A stretch of 64,000 nt of DNA from Vicia villosa (lineage: Eukaryota; Streptophyta; Magnoliopsida; Fabales; Fabaceae). The notes beneath the pieces were generated by a model. The model was not told the DNA's origin. It made no database searches and saw nothing but the letters and a program-made list of their open reading frames with translations. The position numbers and the translations under genes are program-made. The stretch spans positions 26,709,293 through 26,773,292 of the forward strand of contig NC_081185.1 in assembly GCF_029867415.1 (NCBI RefSeq), read 5' to 3'. This document shows, piece by piece, positions 12,404 through 23,294 of the stretch (position 1 is the first letter of the stretch; each line of letters starts with the position of its first letter).

Positions 12404-14398
12404 GATTCAAGCTTCCATCCCCTATTTAATGATTTTCACTTTTTTATTAATGTTTTTTAAGTGTTTTCTTTGTACTTTTTAGAGGGATTTTATTTTGAGT
12501 ATTTATTAAGTGTTTTAATGTTGGAAAGAAAAAAGAAATGAAATGGGGGAACTAACCTATTTTCTAACCTAATTGTCATTCTAATTCTTATTTAAGATCT
12601 AAACTAAAATCTAAGGGAAAGTCTACTAAAAAGAGAGTTGTTTAAGTTGACTAAAGTCAACTTTAACAACTAGGGATAGTTTTGGTATTTCTCAAAATAT
12701 GAAAATATTCACAAAAAGAAAGAATTAAAATCTAAACTAACCAAGAAAATATTCACAAGCAATTTTGCACTTTTTATCATATTGAAACTATTTTCAAAAA
12801 TTAAAACTAAAAAAACTCTTTATTTCTTATATGGATCAATCAACAATTAGGAAAGAACATCATACAAACCTATTAAATCCTAAAAATAAAGTCTAATATA
12901 TTCAAAAAAACCTAATTGGGTAGAAACAAATTTCATCATTTTTATTTGGATGGAAAATGAATTATGAATCAAAATTTATTAAGAAACAGATTTGAAAATA
13001 AAAAGGAATTCTAGTTATCAGGGGTTGTAACAGTAAAGCAGAAATGAACTAATCTAAGTTATGGTGAAAACTGGGCCAGGGACAGGTGGGTGTTAAAAGA
13101 AAAAAATGCTAGGTCCAAATTCAGTAAACTGCATGTGCATTAGCCAAAGAAGGGTGCGCTTAGGAAACACCACCAGGGCCTAGATCGATTCGTGGCCCAA
13201 CTACATCACCACTCCATTTTTTTGTTAGCATTTTTATTTCAAAAATTGAACCAGCATGTCATTTTATTTTTTTTATTATATGGTTTTTATTTAACAAATA
13301 AAAGGTAAATGTGCATGTAACAAAATATCAATGGGTCAGCTTCATCATTTAAATCAGAAAGGACAAAATAGTAAACCTGACCAATCACCAAGTGCCAACA
13401 CGTTACAATCATTATTTGAAGATAAAATAAAGCAAGAAAATTGGAAATGGGACCAATGAACGCTTGACAACTCACCTTGGCCATTAAAAGAGAAAGAGAA
13501 TGACAGACGCCGGAGATTCCACTCCGGTCGTCTTCTCCGGTGGTGCTCCACCGTGGCCGCGACCTATCACGCCCAGAAAAGACCAACTTCACCACCATCT
13601 GACTCGGTTTTCCGAGCTGAGTATGAATCCAACATTAGTTTTCATTGGTTCTTCTTCTAACTTACAAACCGAAACACACATAACAAACCCTAACTTCTAA
13701 AATTTTCATGAAAACACAAGCTAAGCACAGCACAACGATCTTGATGACATGTACAACTAACATACGCTATTCAATCATCCAAACAGCAAGTAATTCGCAC
13801 GCACAAAAATCCTAACATATAGTTGATAAGCTGAGTAGATTCAGAAGCACTTACCTGATGTGAATCTTAAATCAAAAAGATGAAAGAGAACTCCACGAAT
13901 CTTGAAGTTTCTTGGTGGTGATGATGATAGTAACCTCTTTAGCCATTGCGAACGATGATTGCGATTCTGAGAGAAGGATAACAGCGACGATCGATGAAGA
14001 ATAATGGAGGATGAGAGTGTGAAACTTGATTACAGTTATGGCAGGCGAAGAAGGATGAAGATTGAAGGTTGTGATTATGGTAGGTGGTTAGAAGAGTTGA
14101 GTGATTCTGTGAAGGTGATAGTTCAATGGTGATGAAGATGCTGTGATTGATGAAGGTTAATGTTGCTGTGAAGATGATGGTGAAGGTGATAGTTCAATGG
14201 TGATGAAGTTGAAGGTTGATTCGGTTATGGTGGTTGAGGTGTTTGTTACAAAGTGTAACAAACTTTTTCTATGGTGGTTATGGAGAGTAGATATGAGAGA
14301 GCACGAGGGAGAGAAGAGAGAATGAAGAGAGAGTGTGGTGAATTGAAAACTAAGAAAGAAAAAATGTGAAGCGTCCATTGAAAATGGTGAGGGCTCTT

Positions 14399-14409
14399 GC
14401 TTATATAGT
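14399..14409 (-). promoter_or_regulatory. Probable LTR TATA box
   Basis: The minus strand reads CACTATATAAGCAAGAG, a good TATA context. It lies about 1.7 kb from the LTR start, which would make 16127-14400 the U3 and the remainder R/U5. This is inferred from sequence context only. Confidence 0.5.
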
Positions 14410-16132
14410 GGGGTTGTGAACTGAAACTGAAGACAAATAAATATGGAGCGTGATTGCATCGTGAGGTGTATGGTAGCTTTTTCTTACACTTAATGGACAA
14501 GCTTGTGTCCATGTGGTAAGCATTTCATGAGCTTTTGGAACCCAGTATTGATGTATGGTTTAACATGGCAAGTGATGATGCATACTGATACGAGATGTGG
14601 TGTGTGTGCCTTTACCTACTCATAACTTTTGCTTCACATTTCCATCTCCTCTAAACTTAATGTTGTAATGAAACAAAGACGAAAGAGAACAAGATTAATG
14701 TTGGGAGTGTTCCAAAATAATCATTGCAAGCATGAGGGAAATGGCTTTGAAATTATCAACTCGTGACTGTACTTATGCAGCAGCTAACTTGGACATGACC
14801 TAGCATTGCAACCATTTTAAGCAGCTCACTTTAAGGTCCTATAAATTGTTATTCCTTCAACCAAAGGGAATGTTCTGAGTATCAATAGAAAGAAGGCATG
14901 GAGGAGAACATGTTGATATTGAGTATGATTCAATTAGATGCTTAAAACTCCTTAAACATTGATTTGAAAACGGCCTGCCACATGTTTGTGGAAATGCCTT
15001 CACGTGACTTGGAGTTCTGGCCCAGCCATATGCCCAAAGTTGTCTTTGCGTGGTCACCACTTTGAATCTCCCTAATTTACTCAACATACCACTAATTGCT
15101 ATTATTTTTGGTTTGTTTGGTAGAGGGCATGGAAAAGAAGAGATGCACACCAATTTTGCACTTTAAGAACCTTTATATTTCTCTAACACTGGCTTCAAAG
15201 ATGGTGCGCCATGTGTTTGATCAAATGCTTCCTGCTTGCCCTGAAATTTTCCATGCTTCATGACTTGTATTAAATGGAACTCCCCAACTTTGAACCTCAA
15301 TAACTCTTGAATCCAGCTTTTGATGAAAACGATGTCAACTACAAAATTGTTCATCTCCATGAGGTGAACAATATTGATGTTGAACGTTTTGTGAAATAAT
15401 CCCTTTAGACACGTGTAATCATGGCTTGAAGTTGACTGCTCACCCAATTCCAAAAGCCTCAAAAATTTCTAAGTGTAAAAACTTTCTATTTATGGCAAAC
15501 TCCATTTTCAACTAACTTCCATTTTTGGTAATTTTGACATTTCCTTGATTTTATTTATTTCTTTGACTTTCTTTGACCGACTTTCCACCGAAAGTCAATA
15601 TTTGACGGTTGACCTTGATTTTGACCAAAAAAGTCAACTTTTCCTGATTTTTCAAATTGCGGATGAATTTCCCGATTACTCAGTTCCTGATCTCATTCTT
15701 AATCAATTTCCCAGCAAAGAAGCTCCAATGAATATTTCTTCAGGACAATCACATTTCACATTCAAAAATCATCTCCTGATTAAATGTTGACCAAAAAGTC
15801 AACTGCGTTGACTTTGGTCAAAACCTTGATTTGGGAAGACCAGATGAACTTCAAGCTTACATTCTCCCATCAAATGCCTTAAGTTGAAGATTGTGAAATC
15901 CTAATTTCAGGGGATTTCAATGGGGTTGATGCCATGTAATCAAACTTCATATCTTCTTCTATTTGATCGAGAATTTCTTTTGCAGAAGCTCTTTTCTTAT
16001 CAATTCTGAATAGTAACCATGAAATGGATGAATGTAATGGATGAATGGCCTAGATGAGGTATGCACATGAATGTGATATGAAAGCCAATTGGGGAATAAA
16101 TAAGTGGGCAAATTTTGGGGTGCAACACTCCC

Positions 16133-17398
16133 TACTCAAAGATTTGAAAGAAACGTTCTCTAAAACCGGCCTACTAACACAATCCTCCTTGAACTTAACA
16201 TTGAAATGGCGCCAAAATTCTTCCTTAACCCCTTCTACTTTAACATATATTCCACTACTAGTGGAAATGGAACTAATATGATTCCTCCTCCTCCTTTCTT
16301 TCATAACCCTATGGAAGAATTTACTATTAGAATTTCCATCATTAAGCCACTTTAATTCAGATTTTTGAATAAGCATATTCTCCTTAATTTTGAGATTAAG
16401 CCAAAATCTACCACTAGCCTTTCTTTTAATAGCTTGAACCTCATTACTTACATCATCACAATCATCCGCCTCATTCAATTCTCTAACCCCCCCTCCACTT
16501 CCAAATCATATTTTCCAAAAACCACTTTATTCCACCACTTTAGTCTATCCTTTAAAATACGAAACTTCTCCTTTAAAACAAAATCACCTCTACCGCTAAC
16601 TATAATCGCCTTCCATTCTACCTCTACAAAACACATGAAATCTTTGTTGTGGAACCATTCGTTATTAAATTTGAACGGTTTCAGCCCCCAATCCTCCTTA
16701 TCAACAACCAACCACACCGGACAATGGTCCGACACATCTCTTTGCTCAATAATTTGACCCACCACACCCCAAGAAGATACAATGTTTCCATCAAGAATGA
16801 AACGATCCAACCTACTCTTATATTTTCCGTCCGAGCTAAACCAACTAAACTTTTTTCCTTTGCACGGAACATCTATCATGCCACAATCATCAATGAAACA
16901 AGAAAACTCCCTCCATTCCAATTTATTGGTCGGAATATAACTTCCAAATCTCTCACTTCTCTTCTTAATAGCATTAAAATCACCTCCAATTAACCAATCC
17001 CCATCCTTATATTTATCCTTCAAATCAACCAACTCCTTCCACAAAGACCGCTTCAAGGACAAATTGCAAGAAGAGTAGACATTAATACAATAATAAAATT
17101 TATCCCTCCAACTAACCTTGACTCCAAGATAACCCGGCCCTCGAAAGCTCAACACCACCGATAAAGAACTAGCTTTCCATAGCGTAAGAATACCACCGGA
17201 CAAACCTTCCGACTCCGAGAAAGAAAAATCACAATCCGAATTGCCCCAAAAATTTCTCGCCACCGCTTCTGAAATATGATTCATTTTAGTTTCTTGAATG
17301 AAGAACAAATCCGCCTTTCCCCTTTGAATAATACTACTAATCCGCTTTCTCTTAATCCTACTACCTCCTCCCCTTATATTAAGAGATCCTACAATCAT
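16133..17398 (-). pseudogene. LINE ORF2, N-terminal part: AP-type endonuclease
   Basis: The frame starts with ATG at 17398, overlapping the ORF1 stop by the tetranucleotide ATGA. The endonuclease-exonuclease-phosphatase domain has its catalytic motifs in order: SLNIRGGG, FFIQETKMN, WLIGGDFNAI, FSWFSSDGKYKSRLDRFIL and DVSDHCPVWL. All key Asn, Glu, Asp and His residues are visible. The first frameshift is a one-base change in a G homopolymer near 16490. The linker then continues in the next frame (RFWLNLKIKENMLIQKSELKW from about 16410) up to the solo LTR at 16132. The endonuclease is undamaged as written, but the ORF2 polyprotein as a whole is broken. Confidence 0.9.
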
Positions 17399-19437
17399 TG
17401 CAAATAAGTATGATTCGCCTTCCCTCTTATAGAACTTCGCGTCTCCTTCATTTTTAGATTGCTCGATACCACCCCTAAATTAGATATGGCCTTCAAGAGT
17501 TTATCCCCCGACACATTACCGAAATTACTAAGAATCCTATGATTACATCTTATAATGTCCGAATCTGCCGCACTTTCAACAGGGAAAACAAACCCGCTAG
17601 TCAACACCTTGGCACTTGTACTTGGTCCACATACAGCACCAAAGACTTTCTTGCACTTTTCCTCAACAGCAGCATCCTGAGTTTGGTACAGATTCTTACC
17701 AACAATCTCAGCCACTGTTCCTTTTTCCTTCCCTACCCTCTTCTTAAACCCCCTGGGCTTTCTGTTTCTCGGCAAACCTACCAGAAGAGACACTCTCTGC
17801 TTCCTTCTAAGTTTACCGGTTCCATTTCCTCCGCCCACATCTCCACTCTTCGCCGGCAGACTCGCTTCAGCATCGAGCTTGATGCCCTTGCCACCGCCAT
17901 CCTCCAACGCTACCCTCTCCGTCGCCGTGTCAGCGACCTGAGATTCGTCGGGCCTAAGCACCAAAGCAGACCCACTCTGCTTCTCCCTCTGAGCATTCTT
18001 AGAAGGAAGTCCCTCCAAATAAACCTCAAGTCCGGACCAAGAAATTCCCTGCTCTTCAACAGAATGAGACTCATCCTTCAAAACCACAGCAGCAAAATTT
18101 GGAACGCTCCCAACACCTAAATCTGACATACCTCCTTTTACGCTTTCGATCACTTTATCAAACACGCCATCACGACTGGAAGCTACAGCAGGGGTGGGCT
18201 GAACCTGTTCAGCAGAGACAGACACAACCTCCTTCTGCCTTATGACTTTAACCGCACCCGATTCTGAAAATTGTTCTATGTTGTCGGATGATAAAGCATA
18301 CTCAAAACCTGCTCCCTCATCAGACAGACTGACAGCCCAATTGTCCTCTGAAACAGAGGAACTCACCGACTTGACACAGGTCGAAGGAGCTGGTTTAAGC
18401 CGTACAGCACCGTAAGTATCTTCCCTTAGAAAAAGGGTGAACTCCTTATCATCGATTAAAACCTAAACAGAAGACGGAACAACCAACGAAGATGCAACTT
18501 TCACCATAATCCTTGCCACGTCCAGAAAATTGCCTTTCGAAGTGTGCTCATCAATGCACACGAAAGTTCCCAACAATTCAGCAAACCCCATAAAAAATTC
18601 AGCAGACCAAGCGTGAGCCGGAATTCCAAAAATTCGAATCCACACCACTCTACTATCATCAACAATAACATCCTCCCATCTCTTTATCTTTGTAAACCAA
18701 GTCCTCCACCACGTCTCGTCTTCACCGATAAGATCTTCGATATACCCCTCCTCCATCTCCTCCAACAAACACATGTTACCACCCATCGGAGAAACTTTTA
18801 TCGCGAAAAAACCTTCCATCTCGAAGTGAGTCTGAACATTATAAGTTGATCCCGGAACAATAACCTTACCCACATAAGCTTTGTTTAACCTTATCCTATC
18901 TTCATCCTTCGACTTATAACTGAAACTCAACCGATGATCTTCTACCTTACGACTATCATTTATCCTCTCCTTGTTGACAACCTCAGCAAAACTCCTATTA
19001 TCCCTCCACATCTCCTTCCTGCCCCAATTGCGATTAGCCGAAACCACATCTTCCACCTTGCCCTTAAAACCTCCAGCAGCCACATTCCTCTGATACCGCG
19101 GAATATTAGCATGAATTTTCTTACCATCAATAATCACATTGTCTATTCGCACCGCCAACATACGTTCATCTTCCACATCCACGAATCTCGCGAAACCGAA
19201 TCTCTTCCCAATGTTGTTCCTCCTTGGCGAAATAGAAACCTCAACCACTCTACCTATGCAACCAAACAACTCAAACAGTTCCTTAGACACAGAGAAATCT
19301 GGGATTTCAGAGAAATAAATAGAAGACACGGCTTCCTCCTTCAACTCCTTAAAGTTCCAATTTTTCCTCCATAAGGAAAGGTATCCCACCGAGGTTTCCA
19401 ACCATGGAAAGGTCTTCTGTTTTTGACCTCCAACCAT
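17395..19437 (-). pseudogene. LINE ORF1 (RRM plus DUF4283-like), one internal stop
   Basis: The ATG is at 19437. Residues about 35-120 form an RNA-recognition motif (SSIYFSEIPDF as RNP2-like and KRFGFARFVDVED as RNP1-like), followed by a DUF4283-like segment (VVWIRIFGIPAHAW). The frame is interrupted by TAG at 18463-18465 and then continues in the same frame (VLIDDKEFTLFLREDTYGAV) to the TGA at 17395. The stop probably arose from CAG, a C-to-T change. The C-terminal third is basic and low-complexity. The protein would bind LINE RNA and form the retrotransposition particle. Antisense open frames here, for example 17539-18120, are shadows. Confidence 0.85.
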
Positions 19438-19810
19438 CCTCCCCCTCTATCTGCGATACGGGACTCTCTCATCAAAGAACACATCAACAACCCACCCTAA
19501 CACGGAAACACGAAACCTCCACCACAAACCCAAGCAGCGAAAGAACACAGAGCGAAAACAGAACAAGATCCGGGGAAAAAACTCAAACCTACCAGGAGAA
19601 ACGGCGTCGTGCAGAAGAAGGCCAGCGAATCCCAAGTGCCTTAAATCGGTATCTGAACCCACCCCCCCAACAAGGTCCCTGAGCCCTAAAGCCAGGAGTT
19701 TAAACCGAAATTGAGGAGCTGGAAGGTACCTTTCTAAGAGCCACTAAAGAGATCCACCGGATTGGGCACGGAGGAGCACCGTCGGAAGGCTTACCGGGAA
19801 ACGCATTCTC

Positions 19811-20344
19811 TCGCAAAGAAGTTTATGATATTTATGATTTTATTTGAAATATTTTGTTAAATAAAATTGATATAATAGTCATTGAGATTAATATTTATAT
19901 ATTAAAAGTGTATTTTTTTTTTTACGTTTGTATGTATTCACTTTATAATAATTTTTTAAGATTAATTTCAAAAATATTTAATAAATATTCTTAACATAAT
20001 TTATAATTGAATGCACGTTTAATTTTTTGCACAGTTAATGCATAGAATTTAATATGTATTACTTATATAAATTATTATGAAATACTTAAATTATTAATTA
20101 AAAATTTTTTTAAAAAAATTAATAAATATAATAGATGGTTTTGTATGTTTAAGGGAAGATTTCTGTGATGCAACACATAAAAACTGTAGGTTTTTTTGGT
20201 TAAAAATAATACAACAATTAAAATTGTCCTCACAAGTATCTAAGAGGTCATTTATTAAATATTGCTAAAGCAAAAGCATGTGTAAATTAATTTTAGGCAA
20301 CATTTCTTACTTATTGCATTAAAAAGTATTGTTAGAAACAATAA
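19811..20344. other. AT-rich intergenic stretch
   Basis: Between two LINEs. Nothing coding, structured or repeated was recognised. Confidence 0.5.
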
Positions 20345-20848
20345 ATGGATGGTGTGATTGGAGAGGAGTTGTTCGAGTTATTGGAGATTTTGAAGGATAT
20401 TTCCCCTTTTTTGGATCGGATGGATAGTGTGGTTTGGTGGAGAGATGTGGATGGCTATTCGGTAAAGAATTGTTTTAAGAGGCTATATTCCTTGAAATTT
20501 CCTATTAACATCACCAATAACAAGAAATTATTTGAACTCCAACGGTTGTGGAAGGCTTTAGTGCCTTGCAAAGTTAAGTTATTTGGGTGGAGATTTCTCT
20601 TAGGAGCGTTACCTACTAGACAAGAGCTAGGTAATCGGGGTATAACATTGTCGACGAGTGGTTTATTATGTCCTCTTTGTGGGATAGAAGTGGAAACGAT
20701 GGAGCACCTTTTCCTTGGGTGTCCAAAGGTGAAAATTATTTGGATGTGGGTTTTTCGTTGGCTTGAGGTTGATTTTGAAGCTCGCTTTTCCTTGATAACG
20801 AACGTGGACAATGTATTGGGGGAGGAGCTTTTGGATTTTATCTCCGGA

Positions 20849-22425
20849 CAGGGGTGGCCCTAAGCACGGGCTCGCGGGGCGGGAGCCCAGGGCCCCATAA
20901 TTTTAGGGGCACCAAAAAAAATTCTTATGCCTATATATATTAAAACAGAATTTTCTATTACAAAAATACTCACTAAAAATATTTTTTTTTAAAAAATACG
21001 GGTTAACAAAATTATAGGGGCACTACTTAATAAAAGAATGTAATTTCTCATAAATAAAATATAGAGTAGAATAAAATCAATGAATTTCTCTAAAATAAAA
21101 TCAATTAATATATCCATAATTTTAGAAACTAAAGAGCTTAATTGAGACACTAAAATTAAAACAATGATATAAAAAATATTTTATATTATTGATCCCAAAA
21201 TTAAGAGTGAAGTACTACTTCAACTAGCTGAACAAGATAATGATCTCTAAAATAAGAGTGAAGTCAAATTTTTAGCAACTCATGAAATTGGATACTTTGA
21301 ATTTTTAGCAGCTATGATTATTTGGTTTGAATTGTTAATTGTTGTTAATGAAATTAGCAAAAGTTTGCAAAAAAAAAAAAAGACATGTGTATTGATGTGG
21401 CTATAGAACTAGTAAAATGTTTGATCAAGTATTTGAAAAAATATAAAGAATCTGGATTTGTAAATGCTAAGGCTAGTGGTGAAAAGATTCAGAATGAAAT
21501 AGAGATTGAATGTGTGTTTATTCAAAAACGTCAAATTAGTACAAAACAACACAATGATGAAAATTCATCTCAACCCACACAACTGAATCTTGAGTCTACT
21601 GAAGAGTCTTTTCGAAATTATTATTTCTTATATATTATAGATCAAACAATTGGCTCACTTGATAGAAGATTTGAGCAGTATAGCACATATGAAAATATTT
21701 TTGGATTCTTGTTTAGTATTGAAATACTTAGATCATTATTTGATAGGAACTTGAAAGCATGTTGTAAACATCTTGAAACTTATGTAAAACATGACGATTC
21801 TCTTGATCTTGATGGTGAAATTTTGTTTGAAGAATTGAAAGTTATTAGAGAATTTTTAACAGTTGAATCAAAATCAGCTATATGATATTGAGTTCTTTAA
21901 ACACTTTTAATTGTTAGCCTAATGCGCGCATAAATTATAGAGCAATATTGACTATTTCTATCAGTGTTGCATCTGCTGAAAGAAGTTTTTCTAAATTAAA
22001 ATTATTAAAATCTTATTTGAGGTCTACTATGTCACAAGATAGATTAAATAGTCTTGGGTTTATTTCAATTGAAAATAATTTTTTGAAGAATCTTGATTAT
22101 GATTAAATTATTAATGATTTTGCAACAAAAAATGTTAAGAGGATGATATTTAAATAATTTTAAAGGTTTGGTCAATTTTTTATAGGAAAAAAGACGGGAT
22201 CAAGAAGAAGAAGAAGAATAAGTCTCTTTATAGTGGTTTATATTTTGATGTAGTATAAACATTGATTCAAAAATCTATATTTCTATTCTCTTTGCATTAT
22301 GTCAAATGAAAATGTGTTTTTTATCCAATTATTTCTTTATCCTTATGTATTTATCGTTAAAAAAATTATAGGGGCATCACTCTTTTGATTCGCCCAAGGC
22401 ACCCAAATTCAAAGGACCGGCCCTG
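20849..22425 (+). mobile_element. hAT transposon with 8-bp target site duplication
   Basis: Terminal inverted repeats are CAGGGGTGGCCCTAAG at the left and, inverted at the right, CAGGGCCGGTCCTTTG. The flanks are TCTCCGGA at 20841-20848 and again at 22426-22433. At 1577 bp it is an internally deleted hAT with part of the transposase remaining. Confidence 0.93.
21385..22105 (+). pseudogene. hAT transposase remnant, C-terminal
   Basis: 21385-21885 encodes a middle fragment. A frame change follows, and at 21932-22105 the hAT dimerisation block appears (ISVASAERSFSKLKLLKSYL, then STMSQDRLNSLGFISIEN). The style is that of the zinc finger MYM-type protein 1-like hAT lineage of plants. The N-terminal BED/TTF finger and most of the catalytic core are missing, so it cannot act alone. 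Confidence 0.85.
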
Positions 22426-22818
22426 TCTCCGGAGTTTTAGTAAGGGAATTTAATATGGGTTATTTTGCTTTTATTTGGCTTTTGGTTTGTTGGTGTGTTT
22501 GGATTAGTCGGAACAATTTAGTTTTTAACGATGTTGTTTGGAATGAGTTGGATATCTTCTCTTTTATTACATCGCTCGGATGGGATTGGTTTTCTATTCT
22601 TGCAAAAGGTAATGACGATCTTTCGAAGGACGTTTGGTTATTAAAACCTTCTATGTACCTTGACTTGTAGTTAGTTGTTTAGGCTTTTTGTAGGTGTGTT
22701 TTTCTTTTCTATCCCGCCTTGTTTGGCTTGGGTTTGTTTTTGATTCCTTTTGTATTGGGTTGCACCCCTTGTGCTTATAATACAAGTGATTATAAAAAAA
22801 TAAATAAATAAATAAATG

Positions 22819-23294
22819 TTGTAGTGAGTCTATTGGTGCGGATTCTATGAATGAGGCAGGCTCCTTTGAAGTACTTAAAATAATTCTTCTGTTGTTATTG
22901 TTGGCTCAATTGTAAATGTTGTCATGGTCTTTTATATATTTTAGATTTAGCACCCCTAATCCTCATTTTCAATATACTTTTTGCTTACCCAAAGAAAAAC
23001 ATCTCTCTTTCATAACTTCTCTTAAAATATTTACACTATCTATTCTTATGAATCCATTTGTGTATTGGTAGTTTGGTACTAGTTTAGCACATCTTGTGCA
23101 AATTTATAAAATGCTTTTTGGCCCTCTTAAAAAAAATAATCTTATGAAACCAATTTTAATTTTATCCTAAGCAAAAATTAATAGTATAAAACACAAAACT
23201 TGAGATTAATTTAATAAGTTTTTATAAAAAGAATTAGAACGCACAAGTAGCTTACTTCTTGAATAGACCCAAATACTTCACTACAACTAATTAT
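22819..23294. other. 3' flank of the minus-strand HSP70 gene
   Basis: AT-rich sequence downstream of the HSP70 stop codon, presumably holding its 3' UTR and polyadenylation region. No gene or repeat was recognised. Confidence 0.4.

Larger units (their letters stand above)
11753..16127 (-). mobile_element. Solo LTR, Ty3/gypsy Tat/Ogre-like, nested in the LINE
   Basis: On the minus strand the insert begins TGTTGCACCCCAAAATTTGC at 16127 and ends GCGGTAGCGACA at 11753, so it has TG...CA ends. It is flanked by the 5-bp duplication CTCCC (11748-11752 and 16128-16132). Excising it rejoins the LINE ORF2 frame exactly. The 3' end holds GTGCTAGCACCTTCCCCTTG, TAACCGACTCCC and TAGTGGCGACTCTGATTCC motifs common in legume Ogre-like LTRs. 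No gag-pol coding is present in 4375 bp, so this is one LTR left by LTR-LTR recombination. The stretch holds no gene; open frames at 14157-14512 and 15163-15462 carry no domain. Confidence 0.85.
9203..19810 (-). mobile_element. Near full-length L1-type LINE, split by a solo LTR
   Basis: Read on the minus strand: 5' UTR about 19810-19438, ORF1 19437-17395, ORF2 from 17398 to 9310, a short 3' UTR and an A tail (T run at 9203-9210 on the plus strand). Removing the inserted LTR (11753-16127) and one 5-bp duplication leaves about 6.2 kb, a normal size for a full plant L1. The 5' limit is approximate because no target duplication was found. The same family recurs at 50693-54153; its 3' end also appears at 48037-48238 and 40828-41014. 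Confidence 0.88.
20345..22670 (+). pseudogene. LINE ORF2 C-terminus (zf-RVT), split
   Basis: The first part (20345-20848) reads through a WWRDVDGYSVKNCF block and the zf-RVT region (LVPCKVKLFGWRFLLGALPT, then C-x2-C and H-x4-C: CPLCGIEVETMEHLFLGC). The frame resumes beyond the hAT element at about 22434 and continues in a WLLVCWCVWISRNNLVFN block to a stop at 22670. Removing the hAT element and one 8-bp copy joins the two halves. No RT palm domain remains, so this is an inactive fragment. Confidence 0.85.
20345..22818 (+). mobile_element. 5'-truncated LINE, interrupted by a hAT element
   Basis: Only the C-terminal zf-RVT region and 3' UTR of a LINE are present. The 3' end is an A-rich tail that has become (AAAT)n at about 22794-22818. 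The hAT insertion at 20849-22425 splits it. No LINE target duplication was found. Confidence 0.82.

Noticed and set aside
14157..14512. Two overlapping minus-strand frames rich in Ser, Thr and Phe
   Set aside because: Low-complexity leader of the solo LTR just after its TATA box; no gag-like domain.
17539..18120. Plus-strand open frame of 193 codons
   Set aside because: Antisense shadow of the LINE ORF1 basic region on the minus strand.
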